NCBI GenBank assembly: GCA_027627225.1
Contig: JAPFQT010000038.1
Span: 620,001-684,000 of the forward strand
Direction of reading: 5' to 3'
Source: Congeria kusceri
Taxonomy: Eukaryota > Mollusca > Bivalvia > Myida > Dreissenidae
DNA length: 64,000 bases
This document shows, in pieces, positions 47,812-60,029 of this stretch. Every line of letters begins with the position of its first letter. The stretch's first letter is position 1. The position numbers and the translations under genes were made by a program. Below the pieces are notes generated by a model, which worked only from the letters and a program-made list of their open reading frames with translations, ran no database searches and had not been told where the DNA came from.

Positions 47812-49035
47812 AAAAAACTAGCAAACAAAACACAGGCAAAACTTCCGGTAAAAGATCCGAAATCCGAATATGTATCAACTAAAAAATAGCGCGTTGTGAT
47901 AATAGCAAAAATACGGTCATAGGTTTAAAATAACATCGGTTTCAAAAACTGCCGCAACACTTCTTAAATGGTTTTGACTCTAGCAAATATTCTGCCTTGC
48001 ACCAGTTTGATACATTGTCATTCATCGATTAACTTAAAACTTATATTAGAAAATTGTTATGCTCAATATTATGATTTAATCAGACGAAGTATCCTACACA
48101 CTGAATAGCACACAAAACCTGACACACATTTTGCGGGGAAAATGCTTTCATTACACATTTTATGATGAAACCAAACAAATTAAAACAATAGGTCGATAAC
48201 CAAACTTTGCAAAAAAATTGCTGTGATCAAATCTGGTGGAATTAGAGGAGACAATTTTTTTAATAAATGGAGGAATAGTCATCGATATTTCTCAATAACA
48301 TGCATAATGTTTGTAAGACCGATGCGTCATAACCTTTTAATAGCCATTGCAGGACAAAAATGTATTCAATTATCGTCAATTTGTTATTAACGCTCATGTA
48401 TAGTTGAATGCCACTGCCATTCCAGCCAATAGGGTCCGCACCCATGATCGCGTATACAGTTTCTCTCATGGATGCTCACTGACGTTAAGATCCGGCGAAT
48501 TACGTTTTCCGTGTGCTGTGTTAGCAGAATAGAAGGACATTCAAGAATTATAGTATATAACATGAATGTTCAAATAGATATGATAGTTTTATAGTTACAA
48601 AATATTTGCTACCGGTAGTAATATTTTGCGACTGAGTGTTTCATTTGTTTTGATTTTATCATAAAATGTGTACTGTATGGCATGCAATAAAATTTTAAAG
48701 GCGGGTACTTATGTTGTTGAATTAATCTCTTTGCAAGTTGATCTCATTTTCTTGAAAATTAACCCAATTATCGCGAATATTGTAAGAGTCGGGTCACACG
48801 GGGCTAGCGCGTGGCTATTATAATCATTAGTGAACACGTCATTTTTAATGATAAATATGTAAGAAATGTCGAAACAAATTCACTATCAAATATATATACT
48901 GTAAATAAAAAACGTCACAAGAGAGTATAATACATGTATTATACGTGATTTTCGAATAGTATAATACGTATAACACATTTTGGCTGTTCCATATCACATG
49001 CCACGGACATAATTTACGATGACCGTTAAGTACAA
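47812..49035. other. No feature recognised
   Basis: Upstream flank of the transposase pseudogene. AT-rich with no array or coding signal; a promoter or terminal repeat of the element may lie here, but I cannot point to one. Confidence 0.4.
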
Positions 49036-49125
49036 TGATAATGGAGATGCTGCTGCTGTTGTTGCTGCTGCTGCTTATGATGATGATGATGATGACGACG
49101 ACAACGACGATGGTGATAATAATGT
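49036..49125 (+). repeat. CTG/GAT/GAC triplet microsatellite
   Basis: GCTGCTGCTGTTGTTGCTG passes to GATGATGATGATGATG and GACGACGACAACGACG. Confidence 0.9.
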
Positions 49126-49312
49126 TGTTCGTATGTTGGTAACGAAGAAAAATAGTGTGAAACGTTTTGCTAAAGCATAATTGTTTCCTAAACTCCAAAT
49201 TCTGCTGAATCTGATGCCAAAGAGCGTTGATGTTGCTGCATCTTCCATTCCTTTCAATTATCGAGACGTCGACTCAGCCCTTTCAAGTTGTTATTTCTAT
49301 GTTATGTGACGA

Positions 49313-50215
49313 TTACGTAGCGTGGATGTGGCGCATGGACGCGATGCGTGGATTACGCGTTGTTACGTAGCATAGAGATGGCGCATGGTCGCTATGCGTA
49401 GACATGACGCATGGTCGTAATGCGCGGATGTGACGAGTGGTCATAAAGCGCGGATGTAACGTGTGGTCGTAATGCGCGGATGTAACGAGTGGTCGTAATG
49501 CGCGGATGGAACGAGTGGTCATAATGCGCGGATGTAACGAGTGGTCGTAGTGCGCGGATGGAACGAGTGGTCGTAATGCACGGATGGAACGAGTGGTCGT
49601 AATGCGCGGATGTAACGAGTGGTCGTAATGCGCGGATGGAACGAGTGGTCATAAAGCGCGGATTTAACGTGTGGTCGTAATACGCGGATGTGATGAGTGG
49701 TCATAAAGCACGGAATAAACGTGTAGTCGCGATGCCTGGACTTGACGCATGGTCGTAATGCGCGGATGTGTCTAGTGGTCATAAAGCGCGCATTTAACGT
49801 GTGGTCGTAATGCGCGGATGTAACGAGTGGTCGTAATGCGCTGATGGAACGAGTGGTCGTAATGCGCGGATGTAACGAGTGGTCGTAATGCGCGAATGGA
49901 ACGAGTGGTCGTAATGCGCGGATGGAGCGAGTGGTCGAGCGAGTGGTCGTAATGCGCGGATGTAACGATTGGTCGTTATGCGCGGATTTAACGAGTGGTC
50001 GTAATGCGCGGATGGAACGAGTGGTCGTAATGCGCGGATGGAACGAGTGGTCATAAAGCCGGGATTTAACGTGTGGTCGTAATGCGCGGATGTGACGAGT
50101 GGTCATAAAGCGCGGATTAAACGTGTGGTTGTAATGCGCGGATGTAACGAAAGGTCGTAAAGCGCGGATTTAACGTGTGGTCTTAATGCGTGAATATGAC
50201 GTGTTGTTGCGTCAT
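49313..50215 (+). repeat. 26-bp minisatellite, array 3
   Basis: About 34 units with core GTGGTCGTAATGCGCGGATG then TAACGA; variants have TCATAAAGCGCGGATTTAAC. It is the CpG-rich version of the 26-bp family. Minus-strand frames up to 195 codons (TTRSIRALRPLVTSAHYDH-like) are array translations. Confidence 0.95.
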
Positions 50216-50419
50216 AGATGATACACTGAACCGTGAACTTTTCTAATTAATCACTAAATAAACTCAGAAAAAACAACAACATAAAAGCATAACCTGAATA
50301 GCGTAAAATACTGTATAATCAAAGTATAATTTATAACCAACTGTTCAAACTAATTCAGATAGAAAAATATCACAAGGCACACTAGTTCCACTGCTGCATT
50401 TTGACTGACCCCTGAATTC

Positions 50420-51780
50420 TGAAGTCACACATTGTAAGTACCGTGTTTAACCACCGTGAGGTGTAAGCTGCAATTACAGCCTGGCATCGAGCAGCTTTCA
50501 TATAAACGATGTACCGCTGGATCGAGCGTTGGGTGATGTAGTCCCACTCCTACGTAGCAAGACGCTCCAGATCCGCGAGGTTGTTGGGTTGTTGAAGACG
50601 CCAAATACGACATTTCAACAAATCCCAAACGTGCTCAATCGGGCCACGATCAAACATGGATATTATTGGTTTGAAGCATTTGCATGGTAGCTCTAACTGC
50701 ATGACAGTGTCCATTGGCCGGTACAAGTGACATGCCCCTAATCGCTCTAGCGTGCGGTATTAAGACTGGGGCAACACTTTCCTCTATATCCTGGCGGTAG
50801 GTTGCCTTGCACAAGTACAGCTGCTGCTTTGTAATGCATAGAAATAGAAATGGCAGCCCACATCATTATTGATCCGCCACCATATCGGTCAGCTTCAAGA
50901 ACACGTTCGTTCATGTAACATTCATCCCGACGGCAGTAAACTCGAACCCTCCCGGCGTCTGTTGCTTGTAGCTTGGTGCAAGTTTCGTCAACACAAATCA
51001 TGTTACTACATTCAGCACGGGTGAGCGTCGGATGCTGACGGGCCCATCTTAGTCTAGCTTGTTTTTGTCTTGCGGTTAGAATTACCGCCTTTTTAGGTCG
51101 TCGGCAGCCTAATCCGGCCCCACGAAGATGCCTTCAGACCGTTTATGGGGCAATCGGACGTCCATGTCGACCAATTGTTTGCAATGATGTTGTCGTTCAG
51201 TGAGTGACTATGGTTGTCTTGTTGGTCTGCAGTGACGCGTCTCTTCGGTCGCCGGTGCTGTCAGGAACGCTCGAACTTTCCTACCGTTTCTGTATCGTAT
51301 ACAACCGGTGGTTGAATAGTTGTGTGACATACAAAACATTTCTGTTTGAATTCTTGGTACCAAAACAAGTTTTTAATGTGTAAAAATAATTCTAACATGA
51401 TGCTCGCTGATTTTTCAATTGAAAAAGAAAAAAATTATCGCTGTAAACTACCCAAGAAACAACGCGAAAAGTAGTCCCGATTTTTAGCAGAGTATATAAA
51501 ATGTAGTTCTCATAACAAATACAACCATTTTTGTCAGGTCATGTTAGAATCGAAATAACGCCCCCGTGGTTAAATTCCTACGCGTCAGAACGACTAAGTT
51601 GTTTATTGGCCGATACACAAGGATAAAGCAAAAATTTATTTCTTAATTTATTGTAAAAGAGGATACATTTTAATTTGCCGACATATCCGTCTTAAAGACG
51701 TTCCGGATTGAATCGTTCTAACGGCCTGTCCACGCTCTGCGAGGTCCATTCTTGCTATTTTGATCGTTTTCTTTTTAGGG
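50420..51780 (-). pseudogene. Tc1-like transposase, split by a fold-back insertion
   Basis: Tc1/mariner transposases cut and paste DNA with a DD(34)E/D site. Read on the minus strand, the N-terminal helix-turn-helix piece RMDLAERGQAVRTIQSG lies at about 51,755-51,660. A fold-back occupies about 51,394-51,645. Then follow KRRVTADQQDN, RHLRGAGLGCRRPKKAV, RQKQARLRWARQHPTLTRAE, ICVDETCTKLQA (catalytic Asp/Glu region), RVRVYCRRDE, RYGGGSIMMWAAIS and, after frame changes, RGPIEHVWDLLKCR and EWDYITQRSIQRYI. The order and spacing match a full Tc1-like protein of about 340 residues. Stops and frameshifts make it dead. D2 modules carry other Tc1 relics. Confidence 0.85.
51394..51645 (+). mobile_element. 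Composite fold-back element, copy 13, inside the Tc1-like gene
   Basis: TTCTAACATGATGCTCGCTG, CTGTAAACTACCCAAGAAAC, TCATGTTAGAATCGAAATAA, CTACGCGTCAGAACGAC and GGCCGATACACAAGGATAA. Part of the central hairpin is deleted. It interrupts the transposase between its DNA-binding and catalytic halves. Confidence 0.85.
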
Positions 51781-51887
51781 CGGATATTTGAAATACAAAA
51801 TGTACACATGTGAAGTGTTACCATGATGTGCACTAGCAACTAGAACCGGAATTGCGAAAATGCTTCTAGTGCTTCTAGTATTAAACT

Positions 51888-52233
51888 ATTATTCTACCAT
51901 GCTACTCGCTAATTTTTCTATAGACAAAGAACAAAATTATCGTTGTTAAACTACCCCATAAACAACGCAGAAAGAAGTCCCAATTCTGAGCGGAGAATAG
52001 TAAAACGTAGTTCCAATTAAAATTTCAAAAATATGAGTCAAATCATGTTAGAATCGAAATAATTTTCGCATTCTCGTTGTTGATCGGCCAATAAACAACT
52101 CTTCGTCGTTCTGGTGCGTGGCTATTAAACAACTCGGGTTAACGCCCTCGTGGTTTAATTCCTGCGCATCGGAATTCCAAATCGTTGTTTATTGGCCGAT
52201 AAACAACGATACATCGAACATTATTTCTGAAAT
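51888..52233 (+). mobile_element. Composite fold-back element, copy 14 (complete)
   Basis: ACCATGCTACTCGCTAATTT, ATCGTTGTTAAACTACCCCA, TCATGTTAGAATCGAAATAA, TGATCGGCCAATAAACAAC, TTCTGGTGCGTGGCTATTAA, CCTGCGCATCGGAATTCC and GGCCGATAAACAACGATAC. A good reference copy for both inverted-repeat parts. Confidence 0.88.
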
Positions 52234-54078
52234 AGTTAAGAAATGTATACACGAATCGATAGTAAAGTACAACAAATACATTTTCCCAAATTTTCATGTA
52301 ATTTCGTTTATTCAGTTTTGAGAAAATCTAAAATGAAAAGTGACACATTAGAAAAGTTGTTGAATGTACTTCTGTCGCTGTTTTCAACGTTAGTACATCT
52401 TTAAAACACGTGTAGCTGCACTTCATGTACGACTGTTTGTAAATCGTTTTCTTTAGTTTCTTATGAAATATTTCGCATTGCGATGTATGTTTTATTTCCT
52501 TTTATTTTTAACACGTTTGAACGTGAACTATTTGATTTTATTTTCTGTTATATCTTTTACATATAACAACCCGACACAACAATAACGACAGAGCGCCTTT
52601 AAGATTGTCAAGAAAGGATTACAGACTGCATTGTTAATTTCAATACGCTGCACGAGGTTTTACAGGAATTCAGTTATTAAAGGAACGGTACAGTATTTTC
52701 GTGTAAGCCGTGTGTTTTCATGTATACGTAGACATCTATGGTATGTTTTTATTGCGTTTTGACAAGTGTGTATCAGAGTTTGGAAATTTAGACCGTGCGT
52801 AATTCCATGCTTGTAATTTACCGCATATTTTGGACTAATGACGATTTGGAAAAATGTTTTTATAATGAACTTTAAATTGTAATTATGTGTGCACGTGAAA
52901 CAAAACTACAAACAAGAACCTGGACAGTGCAACGCGGCGGCGCTGTTGTCGAGAAATTGAAGTCCGCAAACATAAGTTGTGGTTATTTTGATATAAAAGA
53001 TCTAGCACGAGATGCACGTTTACTTACCAAACGAGCGTGAAGGTGTGTATCATATCATTTTCCTCTGTTTTATGTCACTGATTGGTTTTATCAATATAAT
53101 CGGTAATTCTGTATTGCACATTTAAAACATTGCACGGGAACGATGTGTAGAGCTATTGGGAAGATTTCTGATGTTGCATCTGACTATGTGATATTGACAT
53201 GGAATTCTATTTCGTCAACGTTTATGTCAATATTATGGGAAATTAACCAAAATGACTAGTAAACTAAAAGTAAATATTCGGAAAAAGAAACACTTTGACC
53301 AAATGTATTTTAAGTTATTGTTACGTATTGTTTTTATAAAAAATGCAAAAAAAAAATCTGATAAATGTTGGCACGTCGTTTTTTGCATACAGTATCCAAA
53401 TTAGAAGCTAGAGTGTAGCCAGTCGGATTCTGGTTCTACGTATGCAATCAGTTAAACACTGCTTTCATTGTAAAACTATCCAAACAATGAAATGTATTTT
53501 TGCACGTTGTTTTAGTGGTGTGGATAAAAAATGTATCAAATGTTGACAATTGAGAATCGAAATGCATATTTTAATTAGCTAGTGCAGCGTGGTAAATGTG
53601 TGATTATCATTATATTGGATGGATGTGTGATTTGATTGAAATGGACGTATACGACGTGACATGCAAGTAGTGTTACCACATATATATCTTCAGATCTCTG
53701 GTCATTAAGGCACTATTCGCCCTGCTCAGCAGTAGTAGTATACAGTTTCCAATTTTCGAGAACAAATTACTTTTATTTCCTTTAAAATTTAATAATACCG
53801 AATTAAGCTTCAGTTGGTTAAGAATTCCGGCCAACGACGGTGACATTTATTTTAACACAATGAGTTAAAATGTTAGTGAATTCATCTAATAAAGAGTAAA
53901 TTAATTTGCAGTGAATGTTATTTCGTCAGTTTCCAAAAATTATTTGAAATTCCCAAACGTTGAAATAACTTTAAACTTTCCCGCCTCAGAGATTCTATTA
54001 TAAAGTAACAAGGATTGTGTCCCTTTAAATTGTCATATGTAGGACAACGTGCAACATTCCTATAAAAGCAACTATTAC

Positions 54079-54213
54079 CTTTTGGGGTTAGAAACCAGTA
54101 GTATGTCCATTTCCCATAGGGTCCCGATGTAAGATGGCAAAATCTCCTGACATCGTTTTCGCCACTTTTCATTATTTCAGATGTTGCGAGTCCGGTCCAT
54201 TTGATGCTTCTCT
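54079..54213 (-). CDS. Candidate orphan exon, unknown protein
   Basis: 135 bp bounded on the minus strand by a pyrimidine-rich acceptor ending TTTTAAAAGCAG and a donor GTAATA. It reads through in one frame with WTGLATSEIMKSGENDVRRF followed by CHLTSGPYGKWTYYWFLTPK. It would be a phase 1-1 exon, the type often used for extracellular modules. A decayed copy at about 55,290-55,390 keeps the frame in the MGPYGNWIYW part, which hints at coding origin. I do not recognise the domain and see no partner exons. It may be a gene fragment captured by the duplication. Confidence 0.35.
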
Positions 54214-54576
54214 CTGCTTTTAAAATAAAAGAAACAAGAATATGTTATGCTACTCATTTGATTTCGACAAAAGCACATGCTGTCTATACATAAACTGCTG
54301 AACATTCAAAATTTAAGTTCTGGGTCACGATACATCAAAATGCACAGGAGGCACGGCGTTTTCAAGAAATAACCATTTACGCTAGTGCCCGCTATATGAA
54401 ATATGTCTTTGAACAGGAGAAACAACGATTTTTTTAGTGTCCACCGGTGATTTGCTGTGGTTTCTAACCTATACATTATGTTATCTCCTATATTTACGCT
54501 GTACAAAATCTGCTCACAGTCTATTTTTGGTTGTTGATGTAATGGATTATGATTATCATGACATATTATGTTTTAT

Positions 54577-54604
54577 AATAATAATAATAATAATAATAAT
54601 AGTG

Positions 54605-54638
<34 letters not shown>

Positions 54639-54657
54639 CAGTAGCAGTAGCAGTAGC
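54577..54657 (+). repeat. (ATA)n(GTA)n(GCA)n microsatellite
   Basis: TAATAATAATAATAATAAT passes through GTGGTAGTGG to GTAGTAGTAGTAGTAG and GCAGTAGCAGTAGC. Confidence 0.9.
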
Positions 54658-55939
54658 AAAAATAGCCAATTTCCGTAAAAATAACCAGTAAAACCAGCTG
54701 TGGTGAAGAATTAATATCGTTATCTATGATCCTATATTATAAATGTATTATAAGCGCTATAATGTTATATATATCCGTATTTTAGATTATTCGTTACTGT
54801 GTTTTATCTCGTGTTTCGTTTTCGTAAAGCATTGCCATACCGAAAATTGCAAGTTTGTGATTCACTTACAAGTTATATTTAATATACTCAAATGCACACC
54901 AACTCGTTGTTATTGACAGTTGACTTTAAAAGAAAATGTAGCGTATCATTACGATACGACTTTAATCAGATTGTAGATGTAGGTAGCGGTTCTTATTTCA
55001 TTGGTACAAGTTGCACATTCGCAATCTCAATATAACGTGTGTCTAATCACAACTTGATTTGTTTTGCACATGAATTTATTTTCATTCTCGAAATACCGCC
55101 GTGCCTGCAGACGGTAAGCTTCCGGTTTCTGCAAACAGTTATGTTATCGCGTTGATCTAACACGCCTCGGTCCATACCCATCCCAAACCTGCCTGACTAT
55201 GGTCTGCACTCACTGGAACGCGGCTTTGTGGTAACATTTGCCATGTTGCCCTCGTGAAAAGGAACATTGTGGTGTGCGAGAATCAGATTGAAAACCAGTA
55301 AATCCAATTCCCATAGGGTCCCATTGTAAAATAGCGAAATCTCATTGCGTCTTTAGCCACCTTCATTTGATTCACGAGTCTGGTCTCTTTGGAAAGATAA
55401 TTTCCTTACTTACAAAATTAAGAATAAAAAAGATATGTTACGCTACTTCTAAGAAAACGCATCTCGCTTGATTGTAGTCACCCGTAAGAAACCAAATGCA
55501 GTCGTGATTTCGACGAAAGCACATGCAGTCTACACATTAAGTGCTTATCATTCAAATTTCAAATAATGCGGTGTCACGATACATCAACATTCACAAGAGA
55601 CCTGTCATTTTCAGGAAATAACCATTTAAAACAGTGCCCGTAGTGTGAAATGTCTCTTAACAAAAGAACTATTTGATATATGGCCTACTTTCGAGTGGAC
55701 CAGCGGGAATTCCCCACTATTTACCGGTATCTAACCATTATACTCCTTCTTATTTCCGGTGTGATTGTCATAATGCATGATCACACAAATGCATGTTGAT
55801 GAGTGACAGCACATCATTCGTAATAAATAGTTGAGATTTATGAGGTAAAGTTATACTGCCATAAACCATCACGTTACGACTTTCAAATTGTCACTTCTCG
55901 TGCACACAACATGTTGCAAACCGTCCCCTTTACGACGGT

Positions 55940-56180
55940 GCACGCGCCCAGTCGTCACTTTGGTAACGTTGAAACGTAATTATCAGTGTAGACAATGCTA
56001 GCGACGTTTGAACGTCGAACATGTCGTCTGGGCCATATCCGCCGCAATGCACGTTGTCTCGACGTAAATGGTACTTGGAATTTCTGACGTCTATGCCCCA
56101 GTTTAAATGCACATAATCGTTTTCGTACCGTCGTGTCGCTGACGGGCCTTAATGAGTGCTGATTATTCGCCGTTTTCAAC
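55940..56180 (-). pseudogene. Tc1-like transposase relic in D2 copy 3
   Basis: A 74-codon minus-strand frame contains PVSDTTVRKRLCAFKLGHRR then QKFQVPF...RQRALRRIWPRRH and VYTDNYVSTLP. This is the pattern of the second DNA-binding helix, the linker (RRP..LT..HR..RL.WARRH) and the VLFTDES catalytic region of Tc1-like transposases. The frame ends at the position of the first catalytic Asp. Upstream and downstream continuations are scrambled. The same region of D2 copy 1 carries the next part of the protein. Confidence 0.65.
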
Positions 56181-57693
56181 GCATATTGTTTGCAGAGACG
56201 GGTTAATAATTGTGTGCATCTTGTTCAGGGATTGTAATTTTCCCACTAGCTCGTATGCGACTTTCCGTTACACTTCCGATAGCTGGGATTTATGACGAAG
56301 CGTTGCTATCGTCATCGGCTATCGATAAAACTCCGTGCTACCTGAAATTATTGACACAGTTTAAATGCATGTTTTCGTTTTGCCATATGTTTTATTAAGT
56401 AACAAAAGTAAACGGTTCGACGTAGATAGCAATCGGTATCAATTAAGTTTTGGGTTTGTAAGCGTTTTGAGTATAAACATGACTTGTGACTGCGTTATTA
56501 CATTTGAACAATCTTGATAGTTTACCGTTTGAGTTTTTGAAAGAGTTTATAGGTGGTGTAAAGATTTATTGTTATATTAAGGTGACCTTGATCATGAGAA
56601 TTATGCACCTATCAATGTTCCCCCCAGGGGAGGAGCGGCGGGCATATACGGGACATTAGACTGAAAGCGATTCCCGACAGGCGGGAATTGGACATTCCGA
56701 ATGATTCAGGGTCGTCCCGGGGTAATATACTTTTAGTCGGATTTTAGATCCCGGTAACATAGGCCGCCGGGCCATTTGATTGACATATAACATATCCCCC
56801 TGAGGGGATTTAGACTAATATGCTTGGGTCTAGGGTGGAGAATTAGACCCCTAAAAATAAAATTTGTTAAATTCCCCTGAGGCAGCCCGCTGCTCTCCCT
56901 CTGAGAAAAATATTGATGGGTGCATTACGCAAGGCTACGCTTCGTATCACAGACGCACAGGTCCCGAATTAATAAATTTGATTGATTTTTTTTTGTCTAT
57001 TTCTCAGATTTATATGGGTACTAATATTAATTATTATAATACATTGTACTATATTGCACACTACATGTGTCTTATTTATACAGTAGAAAATTTTGATTTC
57101 GTATAATGTTGTATTATTTTGTGTAGTTGGTGTAGTTATTGGTGTAGTTATTGCAAGTGAAAGAGTTGCGACACGTACTCAGATACGTGGTCAAGTATAG
57201 GGCTCTACAAAGGAGAGGTGCTTGTTGCCCTGGTGGTTTGCTGTGTTAAATTATTCTTAGACATTTATAAGTGTTTCAAAAGATGTTCTCCATAATCAAG
57301 AGTCTTCATTTTGTAGCATTTGAATATTCTAAGTCTGTGTTATTCTGGTTCTACACGTGCAATGAAATTCTGTCCGCATGTGAATTCTTACAAACATAAA
57401 GACATTTTATACTATGTTACTTGAAAGTCGTGTAGCATTTGCACATTTCGTAAATATAATAATAAAGCACTTGTGTTATAACAAATATAAATATATGTAT
57501 AAACTTTGAAGTTGACGATTGAGAATCGAGTTGCCATGTAGTCGCATGTGTATTCACCAAGGTAGATATCAGATGAATTGCTATATTGAATTAAAACGAA
57601 ATAGATTAGTTTGACAACGCTTCCGGGGGGAGGCTATATTGACAAATCTCATTGTGGTCATTATGTCGTATTAGCCAGTTAATTGACACTTTA

Positions 57694-57742
57694 CAGTCCA
57701 TTCCGTGGGTAGAACCAGTATTTGATGTATTGAGAAAGATAA
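57694..57742 (+). repeat. Orphan unit of the 43-bp minisatellite
   Basis: AGTCCATTCCGTGGGTAGAA then CCAGTATTTGATGTATTGAG is one unit of the array at 6,955-7,292, closest to its last unit (ACTTGATGTATGGGAAAG). Confidence 0.75.
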
Positions 57743-57954
57743 TTCGAGCGCTTCCCGAGTACTGCATTTATTTCATTTGTATAAATTGACAAATTTTCAA
57801 AGTCAGAATTTGTATTATATCTTACAGCTCTTTTCTCGTTTTTCGCTAATAGTTTATATAAATTCTGGATGTGTGATGATTTTCGTTGCTTGCAGACAGT
57901 CGGCTTCCGATTCTTGCAAGGGAGGGAACTCCATCGTTGGAAAGATTCACTGGC

Positions 57955-59990
57955 GAGGTTCGTGTGCCTGTTCGCCTATGAACGTGTGCGTGTTCACCTA
58001 TAAACGTGTGCGTGTTCGCCTATGAAAGTATGCGTGTTCGCTAATGATGGTGTGCGTGTTCGCGTGTGCGTTTCCGCCTCATAACGTGTGCATGTTCGCC
58101 TGCGTATTCGCCTGTGAACGCGTGCGTGTTCGCTTATTAACGTGTGCTTGTTCGCCTATAAACGTGTGCGTGTCCGCCTATTAACGTGTGCGTGTTCGCT
58201 TATGAACGTGTGCTTGTCCGCCTATTAACGTATGCATATTCGCATGTGAACGTGTGAGTGTTCGCCTATTAACGTGTGTGTGTTTGCCTATAAACGTGTG
58301 CGTGTCCGCCTATTAACGTGTGCGTGTTCGCCTATAAACGTATGCATGTTTGCCTGTAAACGTGTGCGTGTCCGCCTATTAACGTGTGCGTGTTCGCCTA
58401 TTAACGTGTGCATATTCGCCTGTGAACGTGTGCGTGTTCGCCTATTAACGTGTGTGTGTTTGCCTATAAACGTGTGCGTGTCCGCCTATTAACGTGTGCG
58501 TGTTCGCCAATAAACGTATGCATGTTTGCCTGTAAACGTGTGCGTGTCCGCCTATTAAAGTGTACGTGTTCGCCTATGAACGCGTGCTTGTCCGCCTATT
58601 AACGTGTGCGAGTTCGCCTGTGCACGTGTGCATGTTCGCCTATTAACGTGTGCGTGTCCGCCTATGAACGTGTTCGTGTTCGCCTATAAACGTATGCATG
58701 TTTGCCTGTTAACTTATGCACGTTCGCCGTGTGCGTGTTCGCTTATGAACGTGTGCTTGTTCGCCTCTGAACGTGTGCGTGTCCGCCTATTAACGTGTGC
58801 GTGTTCTCCTATGAACGTGTGCTTGTCCGCCTATTAACGTGTGCATATTCGCCTGTGAACGTGTGCGTGTTCGCCTATTAACGTGTGCGTGTCCGCCTAT
58901 GAACGTGTGCTTGTTCGCCTATGAACGTGTGCGTGTCCGCCTATTAACGTGTGCGTGTTCGCCTATGAACGCGTGCTTGTCCTCCTATTAACGTGTGCGA
59001 GTTCGCATGTGAACGTGTGCATGTTTGCCTATTAACGTATGCGTGTTTGCCTATGAACGTGTGCGTGTCCGCTATGAACGTGTTCGTATTAGCATATAAA
59101 CGTATGCATGTTTGCCTGTTAACGTATGCACGTTCGCCGCGTTCGTGTTCGCGTATGAACGTGTGCTTGTTCGCCTATGAATGTGTGCGTGTCCGCCTAT
59201 TAACGTGTGCGTGTTCGCCTATGAACGTGTGCTTGTCCGCCTATTAACGTGTATTTGCCTATGAACGTGTGCTTGTCCGCCTATTAACGTGTATTTGCCT
59301 TTATCGTGTGCGAGTTTGCCTATGAACGTGTGCGTATTCGCCTATAAACGTGCGCCTGTTTGCCTTCAACGTGTGCGAGTTTGTCTATGAACATGTGCGT
59401 GTTTGCCTTTAACGTGTGCGTGTTCGCCTATATACGTGTGCGTATTCGCCAATGAACGTGCGCGTTTTCGCCTTTAACCTGTGCGAGTTCGCCTATGAAC
59501 ACGTGCGTGTTTGCCTTTAACGTGTGCGCGTTCGCCTATGAACGTGTGCGTATTCGCCTATGAACGTGCGCGTGTTCGCCTTGAACCTGTACGGGTTGCC
59601 TATGAACATGTGTGTGTTCGCCTTTAACGTGTGCGTGCTCCCCTATGCACTTGTACGTGTCCGCCTGTGAACGTGTGCGTTTTCGCCTATGAACGTGCGC
59701 GTGTTCGCTTTCGAACGTGTGCGTGTTCGCCTTTAAACGTATGCATGTTTGCCTTTAAACGTGTGAGTGTTCGCGTATGAAGGTGTGCGTGTTCGCGTGT
59801 GCGTGTCCGCCTATTAACGTGTGCATGTTCGCCTGTGAACGTGTGCGTGTTCGCCTGTGAAAGTGTGCGTGTTCGCCTATGAACGTGTGCGTGTTTGCCT
59901 ATGAAGGTGTGCGTGTTCGCGTGTGCGTGTCCGCCTATTAAAGTGTTCATGTTCGCCAGTGAACATGTGCGTGTTCGCCTGTAAACGAGA
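57955..59990 (+). repeat. 22-bp minisatellite, array 2 (~92 copies)
   Basis: The core is GTTCGCCTATTAACGTGTGC, with TCCGCCTATTAACG and TTTGCCTATAAACG variants. Parts show a higher-order pattern: blocks with TATGCATGTTTGCCTGT recur near 58,347, 58,520, 58,690 and 59,105. Frames on both strands (CVFAYKRVRVRLLTCACSP-like) are array translations. Confidence 0.95.
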
Positions 59991-60029
59991 AACACCGTAA
60001 AGTAAACATTATTGTCTAGGAAACGTAAC

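Larger units (their letters stand above)
53930..55720 (+). repeat. Internal duplication within D2 copy 3
   Basis: About 54,085-54,425 matches 55,295-55,670. Shared pieces are TCCCATAGGGTCCC, GATTTCGAC.AAAGCACATG, GTCACGATACATCAA and GAAATAACCATTTA. The two are in direct orientation about 1.2 kb apart. Confidence 0.8.
52575..57290 (+). repeat. Duplicated module D2, copy 3
   Basis: Markers in order: GCGCCTTTAAGATTGTCAAG, GGACAGTGCAACGCGGCGGC, TCTCTGGTCATTAAGGCAC then TTCGCCCTGCTCAGCAG, GACGTTTGAACGTCGA.CATGT, CATCGGCTATCGATAAAA, CACAGACGCACAGGTC and GTGGTTTGCTGTGTTAAA. It is longer than copy 1 (about 4.7 against 2.5 kb), partly through an extra duplicated block at 53.9-55.7 kb. It lacks the MITE fragment and fold-back shared by copies 1 and 2. 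Confidence 0.75.

Noticed and set aside
49519..50106. 195-codon minus-strand frame (ITTTRSIRALRPLV-like)
   Set aside because: Translation of the 26-bp array, not a gene.
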